Assembly (NCBI GenBank): GCA_964516295.1
Contig: CAZEYT010000009.1
Location: 1 to 54,233, forward strand
Source: CAZEYT01 sp964516295
GTDB taxonomy: Bacteria > Verrucomicrobiota > Verrucomicrobiia > Chthoniobacterales > Terrimicrobiaceae
DNA: 54,233 nucleotides
Direction of reading: 5' to 3'
Shown here: one piece after another, positions 15,065 through 22,374 of the stretch
How positions within the stretch are numbered: the stretch's first letter is position 1
Layout of the letters: the number at the start of each line of letters is the position of its first letter
Made by a program: the position numbers and the translations under genes
The notes under the pieces: model-generated
What the model saw: the letters and a program-made list of their open reading frames with translations, nothing else
Databases searched by the model: none
Told to the model about the DNA's origin: nothing

Positions 15065-16897
15065 ATGAAATCACTCCGTGGAATTGCTACCGCCGCGGCA
15101 GTTGTATTGGCCAACGCTGGTTTCATCCAACTCTCCCATGCCCAAACCGACCCCGGCCGTGTACCGGTCCCGTCCAACCGCGCCTTCCCAACCGGAAACG
15201 TCATCTTCTTCCACCCGGATGGCACGGGGCTCAATCATTGGTTCGCCACCCGTCTCTACTTCCACGGTCCGGATGGCATGCTCCACTGGGACCAGCTTCC
15301 GAACATGGCCGCTTACCGTGGGCACATGATCAATACCTTGATCGGCACCTCGAATGGCGGCGCCACAACCCACGCCTTCGGCTACAAAGTCGACGGTTAC
15401 GGGTCGTTCGGCAAAGACGGCGACGGTGGCGTGACACCTCCCACCGACCTGTTCATCAACTCCCTCTCCGGTTACCAAGGTTCCATTATGCGTCAGGCGG
15501 CGAACAACGGCCTGCCCGTTGGAGTCGTGAACGATGGACACATCGGCGAACCCGGCACCGGATGCTTCCTCGCCGAGGTCGGCAATCGTGGCAATTGGCA
15601 GGAAATCACACGCCAGATGCTCCAAGGGCGTCCGGGCTTCACCGATGCACGCCCATGGATCATTATGGGCGGCGGCGAGGCGGATACCCTTCCCAGCGGC
15701 ACAACCCTGCTCCACCGGAACCATAATCAGGAACGCGGCCAAGCCCTCAATTCCACGTTGAGCCTCCGATCGGACGCGCTGAACTTGGAAGCCGACTGGG
15801 ACACACAGACCATCGGCGGAGTGACCTCGCCGGCGAGTATCGTCGGCAGTGACGGCACGCCCGTGGGCGTGATCAGCGCCGCGTCGGACAACGCCATCGT
15901 CATTAAGACCCGTGCCCAATTCGACGCGCTTGTCACCGCGCTGGCCGCCAATCCGAACTATGCACCGCGGGTGCTTGGCCTGTTTGCGTTTCAGGACATG
16001 TTCAACGATCGCAACGAAGAAGACCTGATCTCCCGTGGAAAAATCACCTCCGATCCGGTCAATTCCGTCGGCCCGGTCAACAATTCCGCGCTTCATGTCC
16101 GCTCGAAGAGCAGCCGCCTCGTTCTCTGGGGCGACCTCGCTGGCAATCCGGGCCACAACCCGCCCACCTTTGCCGAGATGACCGATGTCGCCATTCGCAT
16201 TCTGGATCGCGCCGCCAAGTCCCAGGCAAATCCGGCCAACCGGCGGTTCTTCCTCGTCGCGGAACAGGAAGCCAACGACAACTTCGGTAACAATGACAAT
16301 GCCATTGGCATGCTCCACGCAATGGCCGACACCGACAAAGCCATCGGCGTGGCCCGCAACTTCCTCGGCGCAAATCCGCGCACGCTCATCCTCACAGCGG
16401 CGGACAGCGACGCCGGTGGCATGCAAGTCACGGCTCCCTACCGCGATAACATCGACGGCGGTCCCATCGAGATCGCCGGAACAGCGATTCCGGGCCCCAT
16501 CAACACGTCGAGCATTACGTCGAATCCGAGCTACCTGAACTTGGGTCAGTTCTACTTCGGCTTCAACTCGAACAACGCCCAAGGATCGGCGAACCTGCCG
16601 AATATTCCCGACGGCCTCGAGGGGCGCGGCCAGTCAACAACGACGGGCGGAACACTCATGTTCCTCTCGGAACCGGATGCCAATGGAGCGAAAATGGAGT
16701 TCGCCATCAACTGGGCCGGAACGGGCGACTACACCGGCGGCATCGTCAGCCGCGCCGCCGGACTCAACGCCGGATTGCTGAACTCGGTATTCGCCGCGCG
16801 TTTCGACAACATCGACGTGTATCGGATGATGTATGTCTCGCTCTTCGGCACGCTTTTGAACTACCCGACCGGGGGCACCAACGCCGCGGCTCGCTAG
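15065..16897 (+). CDS. Divergent PhoA-type alkaline phosphatase, secreted
   Basis: 610 residues with a signal peptide (about 1-26, ending SHAQ). Family landmarks in order: NVIFFHPDGTG with metal Asp52; the nucleophile region TSNGGATTHAFGYK with Ser96 (the Asp before Ser in the usual DSA motif is Thr here); FFLVAEQEANDNFGN with Glu400, Asp405 and Asn409; and TLILTAADSDAGG with Asp447 and Ser448. Relative to E. coli PhoA the metal-binding positions Asp51, Glu322, Asp327 and Asp369 are kept, but the zinc ligands His331 and His370 are Asn and Ser. Metal use or activity may therefore differ. It is likely phosphate-regulated through the Pho-like box just upstream. Confidence 0.78.
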   Translation: MKSLRGIATAAAVVLANAGFIQLSHAQTDPGRVPVPSNRAFPTGNVIFFHPDGTGLNHWFATRLYFHGPDGMLHWDQLPNMAAYRGHMINTLIGTSNGGATTHAFGYKVDGYGSFGKDGDGGVTPPTDLFINSLSGYQGSIMRQAANNGLPVGVVNDGHIGEPGTGCFLAEVGNRGNWQEITRQMLQGRPGFTDARPWIIMGGGEADTLPSGTTLLHRNHNQERGQALNSTLSLRSDALNLEADWDTQTIGGVTSPASIVGSDGTPVGVISAASDNAIVIKTRAQFDALVTALAANPNYAPRVLGLFAFQDMFNDRNEEDLISRGKITSDPVNSVGPVNNSALHVRSKSSRLVLWGDLAGNPGHNPPTFAEMTDVAIRILDRAAKSQANPANRRFFLVAEQEANDNFGNNDNAIGMLHAMADTDKAIGVARNFLGANPRTLILTAADSDAGGMQVTAPYRDNIDGGPIEIAGTAIPGPINTSSITSNPSYLNLGQFYFGFNSNNAQGSANLPNIPDGLEGRGQSTTTGGTLMFLSEPDANGAKMEFAINWAGTGDYTGGIVSRAAGLNAGLLNSVFAARFDNIDVYRMMYVSLFGTLLNYPTGGTNAAAR

Positions 16898-16918
16898 GAA
16901 ACCAATCCACCGGAATTC

Positions 16919-17770
16919 ATGAAAACCCTCATCACAACGTTCAGCGTTGCGGTGATCCTTTCGGCGGCGGCCTCGACGGCCGCCGCCGTCACGGTCACTC
17001 CCGGAGGCGATGCCTTCGATCTCGCCTCCAGTTTCGCTCCCGGAAATGCGGCCGTTGCCGGAAACTTCACGGAAGTCTCCAACGTCAACCAAGTCGGCAC
17101 CTTCACAGACGGCGATCTCACCATCGGCATCGTCAGCGGGATTGTTCTGAGCACCGGCAATGTCTCTGGCATCAGTCCGCTCGGTGCCTTCCCGCCCTAC
17201 CTCAGCACGGATTACGGCGGGACCCCGGGAACGACGACCGCTGACCTGATTGACCGGATCGCTGCATTCGGCACGTCGTTTGCGGATTTTGACACGGTTC
17301 GATTTTCCCTCACGGTGACGCCCGCGCTGTCCGATGACTATGTCAACTTTCGACTTGGCTATCTTACGAGCGAGATTTCACCGGCCGACGTCTTCGGCAT
17401 CTTTGTCGACAACGTCTTCACCGGATATGTCGCTGGAGCGGCCATCGATCAGGCACATCCCTGGATGCAAGCCGCCTCGTCTGGCATCGGATTCAGCCAA
17501 GCCCTGTTTTGGAACGGATTGGCGACAAATCCCGAGTCCGTGCTTCTGTCGCTGGCTGTTCCAAACCCGGGCTCGAGCTTTCAGGTCGACTTTGTGCTGG
17601 TCGATGCCTTCGATGGTTATACCGACTCCTCGGTTTTTCTCGGGGACTTCTCGCTCAGCTCGACCGCCTTGGGAACGGTCGCCATTCCGGAGCCCGGAAC
17701 GGTCGGCCTGTTGACCGCTGTCAGCTTGTTCCTGGTCCTCTTTCGAAGACGCTTCCGCCGCGGCTCCTGA
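16919..17770 (+). CDS. PEP-CTERM protein with a choice-of-anchor L-like domain
   Basis: 283 residues: a signal peptide (about 1-23, STAAA), then a beta-rich body containing the block IGIVSGIVLSTGNVSG, which matches the GIVLSTG core of the 'choice-of-anchor L' domain, then a C-terminal PEP-CTERM signal (IPEPGTVGLLTAVSLFLVLF followed by RRRFRR). Proteins of this kind are exported surface or matrix components of unknown detailed role. The gene starts 21 bp after the alkaline phosphatase stop in the same direction, so it may be co-induced with it. Confidence 0.8.
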   Translation: MKTLITTFSVAVILSAAASTAAAVTVTPGGDAFDLASSFAPGNAAVAGNFTEVSNVNQVGTFTDGDLTIGIVSGIVLSTGNVSGISPLGAFPPYLSTDYGGTPGTTTADLIDRIAAFGTSFADFDTVRFSLTVTPALSDDYVNFRLGYLTSEISPADVFGIFVDNVFTGYVAGAAIDQAHPWMQAASSGIGFSQALFWNGLATNPESVLLSLAVPNPGSSFQVDFVLVDAFDGYTDSSVFLGDFSLSSTALGTVAIPEPGTVGLLTAVSLFLVLFRRRFRRGS

Positions 17771-18280
17771 GTTTGCAAAACCTAAAAGGCGGTTCGGCGC
17801 TCAATAAGCTGGGCCGCCCATAGGAAACTCCAAGACGTGTCACCGACCCGCCCGCCGGAAGCGGCATTGTACCGCGCCCGCTGGTCTCCGCAAACAAAAG
17901 CGACCCGAGCGATGCCATGGTTTCAGACCAACAAGCGGAGGCCGGGGAAAGACTTCAGCCGGTAGAAAAGCCCGCGCGGTATCGCGTCGACTTTTCCATG
18001 AGCTACCGCCGGACTTCGATGAGGCAGGATCGCGATGGGACAAGTCACCCCAAGAGCCGACCGCTCGTCAAGGGAGACATCCGAAGAATGCACGATCCAA
18101 AATACAGACAGTCGGGTTGAACATCGGTGGTTTTCCGGCCGCGCTCCAACCGAAGCTGGGCGACATTGCCGATAAAGACTCGGCTCGCCACACAAGATGG
18201 TTGTCGCGGATCCGACCGTTTCAAAGACGTAACTCTCTTTTGCCCAAGCAGGGCTCCGCCCGCTTGATCAGAGACCCAGC
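17771..18280. other. Gene-free interval between two convergent PEP-CTERM genes
   Basis: About 510 bp. Short open frames exist on both strands (for example 17917-18120 plus and 17923-18195 minus), but none shows a signal peptide, family motif or convincing start. I see no clear terminator, tRNA or repeat. It may be decayed sequence. Confidence 0.5.
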
Positions 18281-20173
18281 CTACGATTCGACCTGCCGTT
18301 TCTTTGGAACGCGCATTCTCTTCAGAGACACGGCTATCACGAGCGAGGAAATTAGAAGCAGCCCAACCGTCGAGGGTTCCGGTATCGCCGTGTAAGTATA
18401 AGAGCCCGGATTGAGGGTCCACTCCATGTAAAACGTTCCCAGCTCGGTGCTCGTTCCCTCCGGCCACCAATAGATATCCGGTGAGTTCATCTGTAACCGA
18501 TCTCCATAGGGAAAAGCGTAGGCGTTGGTATCGGCTTGGAAGACCCCGTAGGTGTCATACCAAGTGTTTTCGTTGGGCTGGATGCCACCCCCCGTCCACG
18601 ACCCGATGTTTCCGGCTCCCGTCTGAAGGTCCAAAAGGAAGAAATATTCCCCCGTGCTCAACATCCCAATCGGTTCCGAACCGGGACCGGTGGGATTGAC
18701 CGCGATGTCGAAAATGCTTCCTGCCAGAGGAGCCGTTGTGTTTGTCGCGGTGGCGTGCTCATAGACCGATACGACCGGGTCGAATCCGGCGGCCTCAGAC
18801 CCGGCCAATCCCCAACCATAGGTCAACCCGGCCATGAAGTCTCCGACCACGCGATCCGCCAGACTGTTCCAGTTCTGAGTCGTCACGATCTGGGCCGTCG
18901 TTCCATCGGTGCCCGTCGTGGGGGTGCCGGCACCGCCCCAGTCGAGGGTGTAAAGTGGATTGGCTCCGTAAGTGGCGCTGTTCGCCGCAAGAGACGTTGC
19001 AGTGATGTAGATCCCGAAGTCCCCCACATTATCCGTTGTCCAATTGTTTGTCGTGGCGGTGAGATAGTTTGAGGTAAACAACCGAAGTCCCGCGGTGCCG
19101 GGCAGGATGTTTTGAGAGGCCAGCCGACTGACGGCCTCGCTTGGGAGCCCTTGGGTCAAGTCGGCCACGTAACTTGCAGTCAGAGAATACGATTGCTCTT
19201 GAAACCAGTTTTCGCTCCTCGTGCCGCTCCAGGAAGGAATCGAGCCTGTGCCATTGGCGGGAGTACCGCCCGGGTCCATCGGATTGCTGTCGGTTTGGTT
19301 CTGTTCGGCAACGCCAGCAAATCCATAGAGCGTTCCGGGCTTCGGATTTCCCGGACTCGGAGCGCCGCTTGGCGTCTGATAGCTTGCGACAGTCAGACTG
19401 GCGTTGCTCGACTGCATGGCAGAAAAGAACGAGCTGAAACCTGGATAGGAGGCGTTGTTCTGCGGCGACAGGACTTGGGCCAGACCGGTCATCGTCCCGA
19501 CGGTGGAACTGTTTGAGTCCACGACCGAATAATTTGCCATATACCGCGCCGAGGTCGGCGTGATACTGGTGGAACTGGTCAGTTTGTCTCCGATGGTGGT
19601 TCCCGAAGTGGTAACGATGCTGCTGATGCCAGAAACGCTGCCGCCTGAAAGGGTCTTGACCTTGAAATTCTGCGGGATGCTGTAGTAGTCGACGTAGGAA
19701 ATGTCGCCGTTGTTTTGGTGACCGCTGAGGTTGCCGGGATCGACATAAAGCTCCAGAGCCCCCGCGACCGTGTTGCTTCCACCCGGGCCTGGCCAGTTCA
19801 TCATCGGCGTGTTGTTACCCAGGGCCACATAGACCCGCCCGGAGAATGTATTCAGGTCAAACGTTGGCACATTTCCGACGGGGCCGCCGGGCAACGCCCC
19901 CGGCACAGCGCCCTTCAACTGTTCGAGGCTGTAAGCGACTCCGGAGGAGAGCGTCGTACTGGTGCCACCCGTTCCCGTAACCGCACTGTTGAAGGTGAGA
20001 AATACCGCGTCATCCGGAAGGCCGGTGTTGTTGACAACGACGAAGCGATTCGACGTCTGGGTTCCCGACGCCTGGCCAAACATCGTCTGTGAAGCGAACA
20101 ACCCGCAGGCCACGGCGAGGCAAGCCGTCCTTCGCAAGTGGTTTCCGATCGAGATCCCCTGTTTGCTTTTCAT
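18281..20173 (-). CDS. Large PEP-CTERM protein related to GH64-type beta-1,3-glucanases
   Basis: 630 residues from the ATG at 20173, which is followed by a good signal peptide (positive n-region, LAVACGLFASQTMFGQ); an ATG at 20194 would add seven residues. The C-terminus is a PEP-CTERM signal (IPEPSTVGLLLISSLVIAVS then LKRMR). Body segments NGDISYVDYYSIP, GDFMAGLTYGWG and NAYAFPYGDRLQM resemble GH64/thaumatin-like beta-1,3-glucanases. They have direct counterparts in the PEP-CTERM protein at 29989 (ITYINYYSVP, DLLAGYNFGF, YTFPFNDFF). Carbohydrate binding or hydrolysis is an inference. The IS5 element lies 27 bp upstream of the start, so the original promoter has probably been displaced. Confidence 0.72.
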   Translation of the reverse strand: MKSKQGISIGNHLRRTACLAVACGLFASQTMFGQASGTQTSNRFVVVNNTGLPDDAVFLTFNSAVTGTGGTSTTLSSGVAYSLEQLKGAVPGALPGGPVGNVPTFDLNTFSGRVYVALGNNTPMMNWPGPGGSNTVAGALELYVDPGNLSGHQNNGDISYVDYYSIPQNFKVKTLSGGSVSGISSIVTTSGTTIGDKLTSSTSITPTSARYMANYSVVDSNSSTVGTMTGLAQVLSPQNNASYPGFSSFFSAMQSSNASLTVASYQTPSGAPSPGNPKPGTLYGFAGVAEQNQTDSNPMDPGGTPANGTGSIPSWSGTRSENWFQEQSYSLTASYVADLTQGLPSEAVSRLASQNILPGTAGLRLFTSNYLTATTNNWTTDNVGDFGIYITATSLAANSATYGANPLYTLDWGGAGTPTTGTDGTTAQIVTTQNWNSLADRVVGDFMAGLTYGWGLAGSEAAGFDPVVSVYEHATATNTTAPLAGSIFDIAVNPTGPGSEPIGMLSTGEYFFLLDLQTGAGNIGSWTGGGIQPNENTWYDTYGVFQADTNAYAFPYGDRLQMNSPDIYWWPEGTSTELGTFYMEWTLNPGSYTYTAIPEPSTVGLLLISSLVIAVSLKRMRVPKKRQVES

Positions 20174-20294
20174 GGTTCGATGTATTTTAACCATCCTCTA
20201 AGAGCCTGTCTAAAAAATAGCATTTGAGCTGAAAAACAATTGACTTTGAAAAGCGAGCGGAGCTCCACCTCCTACGCGCAGCGGTTTTTTGGCG

Positions 20295-21080
20295 ATGAAA
20301 ATTGGTCAAAACCGATACGACACCTGCACGACCGACTTTCAGTGGCAGATTCTGCGCCCCATGCTTCCGGCAGCGCAGCGACGCGGGCGTCCGCATACTT
20401 GCTTGAGACGGGTGCTCGATGCCATGTTCTACGTGCTCAAAAGCGGCTGCCCGTGGCGTCTGCTCCCGTTGAACTTTCCTCCTTGGAAGACCGTTTATCA
20501 CCACTTTCGATCGTGGGCGCGTTCCGGCTTGCTCGAAACCATCAATGCGCGAATGCGTCAACTGCTTCGGCGACTTCACGGCAAGAATAGCTTGCCCAGC
20601 GCCGGGAGCATCGACAGCCAGAGTGTGCGTTCCGACGGGCCTGGCGGGCCGGTAGGCTACGATGCAGGAAAAAAGCTCAAAGGGCGCAAACGCTTTATCT
20701 GTGTCGATACGCTGGGCTTGCTTCTCGGAGTGATCATCACCCCAGCCGACACGCCCGAGCGTTCGGGGGCCAAGGAACTTTTGGCACCAGTTTTGCAAAT
20801 CCAGCGGCTCAACAAAATCTGGGCCGACGGCGGGTTCAGTGGACCGGAGTTCGCCCAATGGGTGAGAGCTCAGCGATCCTCCACAACGCTCGAAATTGTC
20901 AAACGCATCTCGGCCGAACCCGGATTCCATATCCTCCCAAAACGCTGGGTGGTCGAACGCACCTTCGCCTGGATTGTTCAGCATCGCCGATTGGTTCGCG
21001 ACTACGAACGCTCCCTCCAATGCGCCACCGCCTGGGTCTTTCTTGCCATGATCCGAATCATGATCAACCGTTATTCCTAA
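20295..21080 (+). CDS. IS5-family DDE transposase
   Basis: 261 residues from the ATG at 20295. The N-terminal DUF4096-type region includes GRPHTCLRRVLDAMFYVLKSG and PWRLLP (read separately). The catalytic acidic residues are in SIDSQSVRS (first Asp), WADGGFSG (second Asp) and RWVVERTFAW (Glu), the usual DDE arrangement with the YREK-like C-terminal helix (VQHRRLVRDYERS). The single frame is intact. It sits 84 bp inside the left repeat of the element. The protein could still act in trans, although its own element has lost an intact right end. Confidence 0.93.
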   Translation: MKIGQNRYDTCTTDFQWQILRPMLPAAQRRGRPHTCLRRVLDAMFYVLKSGCPWRLLPLNFPPWKTVYHHFRSWARSGLLETINARMRQLLRRLHGKNSLPSAGSIDSQSVRSDGPGGPVGYDAGKKLKGRKRFICVDTLGLLLGVIITPADTPERSGAKELLAPVLQIQRLNKIWADGGFSGPEFAQWVRAQRSSTTLEIVKRISAEPGFHILPKRWVVERTFAWIVQHRRLVRDYERSLQCATAWVFLAMIRIMINRYS

Positions 21081-21111
21081 GTTATTCATTTATCAGACAG
21101 CAACTGTGGTT

Positions 21112-21564
21112 TTAGCGAGGGGCAAGTTGGGCCTTTTTCAGGAGGGCTTGGATGTGAATGAGGAGCTTTCTCATCGCAGCAACAATGGCACATTTGTAGG
21201 GCTTTGCCCGGTCCCGGAGCCCATTCACATACCGCGCAATCACAGGGTTGCAGGAAGCGGCAGAGTGGGTAGCCATGTAGAGGCACTTGCGTACCTTGGA
21301 ACGTCCGCCGATAATCGCGCGCTTTCCGGAGGACTTGCCGCTGTCGCGGTTGAATGGCGCGATGCCCGCCAAGGCAATCAGTTTGTTTCGGTTCACCGAC
21401 TCGATTTCGCTCAGATGAGCCAGCAGAGTCCATGCCGTGATTTTTCCCACTCCCTGGACAGACTGGATGATTTCCGAGCGGGCCTTGAGTCCAGAATCGG
21501 ACTTGACCAGTTCATCGATGGCTTTGTCGAGGACCTCAATTTCCTTCTCCAACATTTTGATCAT
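21112..21564 (-). CDS. IS110-family transposase, C-terminal Transposase_20 (serine) half
   Basis: 150 residues. It begins with a coiled-coil-like helix (MLEKEIEVLDKAIDELV), then the helix-hairpin-helix SVQGVGKITAWTLLA and the Tnp domain with APFNRDSGKSSGKR, which carries the catalytic Ser of IS110 recombinases. The end is HIQALLKKAQLAPR. The start overlaps the stop of the N-terminal half as ATGA, so reinitiation could also supply it as a separate chain. The stop at 21112 lies 11 bp from the element's end. Confidence 0.88.
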   Translation of the reverse strand: MIKMLEKEIEVLDKAIDELVKSDSGLKARSEIIQSVQGVGKITAWTLLAHLSEIESVNRNKLIALAGIAPFNRDSGKSSGKRAIIGGRSKVRKCLYMATHSAASCNPVIARYVNGLRDRAKPYKCAIVAAMRKLLIHIQALLKKAQLAPR

Positions 21565-22055
21565 TTTTTGATGGAGCGAAGGATGAAGCTTTCGCTGTTC
21601 TGGACACGGTTTTTCTCGCGGGCGAGGTGCTCGACGAGGTGGCTCCTCCGATCCAAGAGAGCGGCCAGCTTGGCGCAGACCTCGGATGGGGCCTTCATGG
21701 CTTGCAAGTCTTTGCTCTTGGCAAAGGCCAGGATCATCCTGGTATCGATGGGGTCGGTTTTGGCACGAACCCCTTCGCTACGGGCGAAGTCACGGACACG
21801 GGCCGGGTTGATCATCGCGAAGGGGACATCCTTTTTGTTGAGGAACTCACAAAGGCCGCGTTCGTAGCCGCCGGTGGCCTCAAAGACGACCAGGGGGTTC
21901 TGGTGGGTCTTCAGGTGGCCCAGCAGTTTGGTGAAGCCTTTGGTGTTGTTATCCGCAGCAAAGGATCGATGGTCGTCCTGGATTTGCAGGGTGTCTTTGG
22001 AAACGTCGATGGCGACGTAAGCGATGGGATCGGTGTTTGTGTTTTGTTGAGTCAT
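21561..22055 (-). CDS. IS110-family transposase, N-terminal DEDD (RuvC-like) half
   Basis: 164 residues. The catalytic DEDD set of IS110 recombinases is present: AIDVSKDTL (Asp), FEATGGYERG (Glu) and KTDPIDTRMI (two Asp). The frame ends in a TGA that overlaps the ATG of the second half, immediately after a run of six A (reverse strand). One more A in this run would fuse both halves into one 313-residue protein of normal family length (junction reading RSIKKMIKMLEKE). The split is therefore a one-base deletion, a read error, or a site of -1 frameshifting on A6. Confidence 0.9.
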   Translation of the reverse strand: MTQQNTNTDPIAYVAIDVSKDTLQIQDDHRSFAADNNTKGFTKLLGHLKTHQNPLVVFEATGGYERGLCEFLNKKDVPFAMINPARVRDFARSEGVRAKTDPIDTRMILAFAKSKDLQAMKAPSEVCAKLAALLDRRSHLVEHLAREKNRVQNSESFILRSIKK

Positions 22056-22240
22056 GGCTTTTCTCGGTCTTGTAGAGGTGAGCTCGCCATCGTGTTTTCA
22101 TTGGGCTCGGTCAACTGTTTGAGATTAAGCCAAGCAGCCGCAGGAGATCGTTGCTGTCTGCTGAACTCGGTTAATACCTGGTTCGAGGCTCTTATTGGTC
22201 TTACCTGCGGCTTCCCTGGGTCTCTGGCCAGAGACCCGGG
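22056..22240 (-). ncRNA. Candidate IS110 bridge RNA (target- and donor-binding loops)
   Basis: Read on the reverse strand, the RNA starts with a perfect 20-bp palindromic hairpin (22237-22218). A 9-bp stem (22212-22204 with 22144-22136) encloses the target loop: UAAGAGCCU (22194-22186) equals the left target plus the CT core, and CAGACAG (22160-22154) is complementary to the right target plus core. The second domain, closed by GGCUU/AAGCC pairing (22131-22127 with 22060-22056), is the donor loop. There ACAGUUG (22118-22112) equals the element's right end, and CUACAAG (22075-22069) is complementary to core plus left end. The order and polarity match the IS621 bridge RNA. The exact 5' and 3' ends are not known. 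Confidence 0.85.
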
Positions 22241-22374
22241 GATCTTGGCTCTCCCAACCTTGCACAGGTGGAAAGATTTTTCGGGGAAATCCTACAAGGC
22301 TCTTAGCAAAATCTTAGCGGTTTTCGCCCGGAGCTTAACTGGGCGAAGCGGACCCCGCGCGCAATGCTGCCGGT

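Larger units (their letters stand above)
21101..22298 (-). mobile_element. IS110-family insertion sequence encoding its own bridge RNA
   Basis: 1198 bp, with boundaries set by the reconstructed IS5 right repeat. An AG dinucleotide (CT when read in the transposase direction) stands at both junctions, at 21099-21100 and 22297-22298, as expected for the duplicated core of IS110 elements. There are no terminal inverted repeats, which is normal for this family. It holds a transposase in two overlapping frames (21112-22055) and a 243-nt non-coding end upstream of it (22056-22298) with bridge-RNA structure. Confidence 0.85.
20201..22303 (+). mobile_element. IS5-family insertion sequence, interrupted in its right inverted repeat by an IS110-family element
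   Basis: The left terminal repeat AGAGCCTGTCT is at 20201-20211. The right repeat is split: AGACAG at 21095-21100 and GCTCT at 22299-22303. Joining them across the IS110 insert gives a perfect 11-bp inverted repeat, with further imperfect pairing inward. TA dinucleotides flank both ends (20199-20200 and 22304-22305), consistent with the TA target duplication of IS427-group IS5 elements. Without the insert the element would be about 905 bp. Splitting the right repeat should immobilise it. Confidence 0.85.

Noticed and set aside
17917..18120. 67-residue frame in the 17.8-18.3 kb gap
   Set aside because: Highly charged sequence without family features or a convincing start; probably chance.
22218..22237. 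Perfect palindrome first read as a transcription terminator
   Set aside because: No T-run follows on either strand, and its position at the 5' side of the IS110 non-coding end fits the bridge-RNA stem-loop better.
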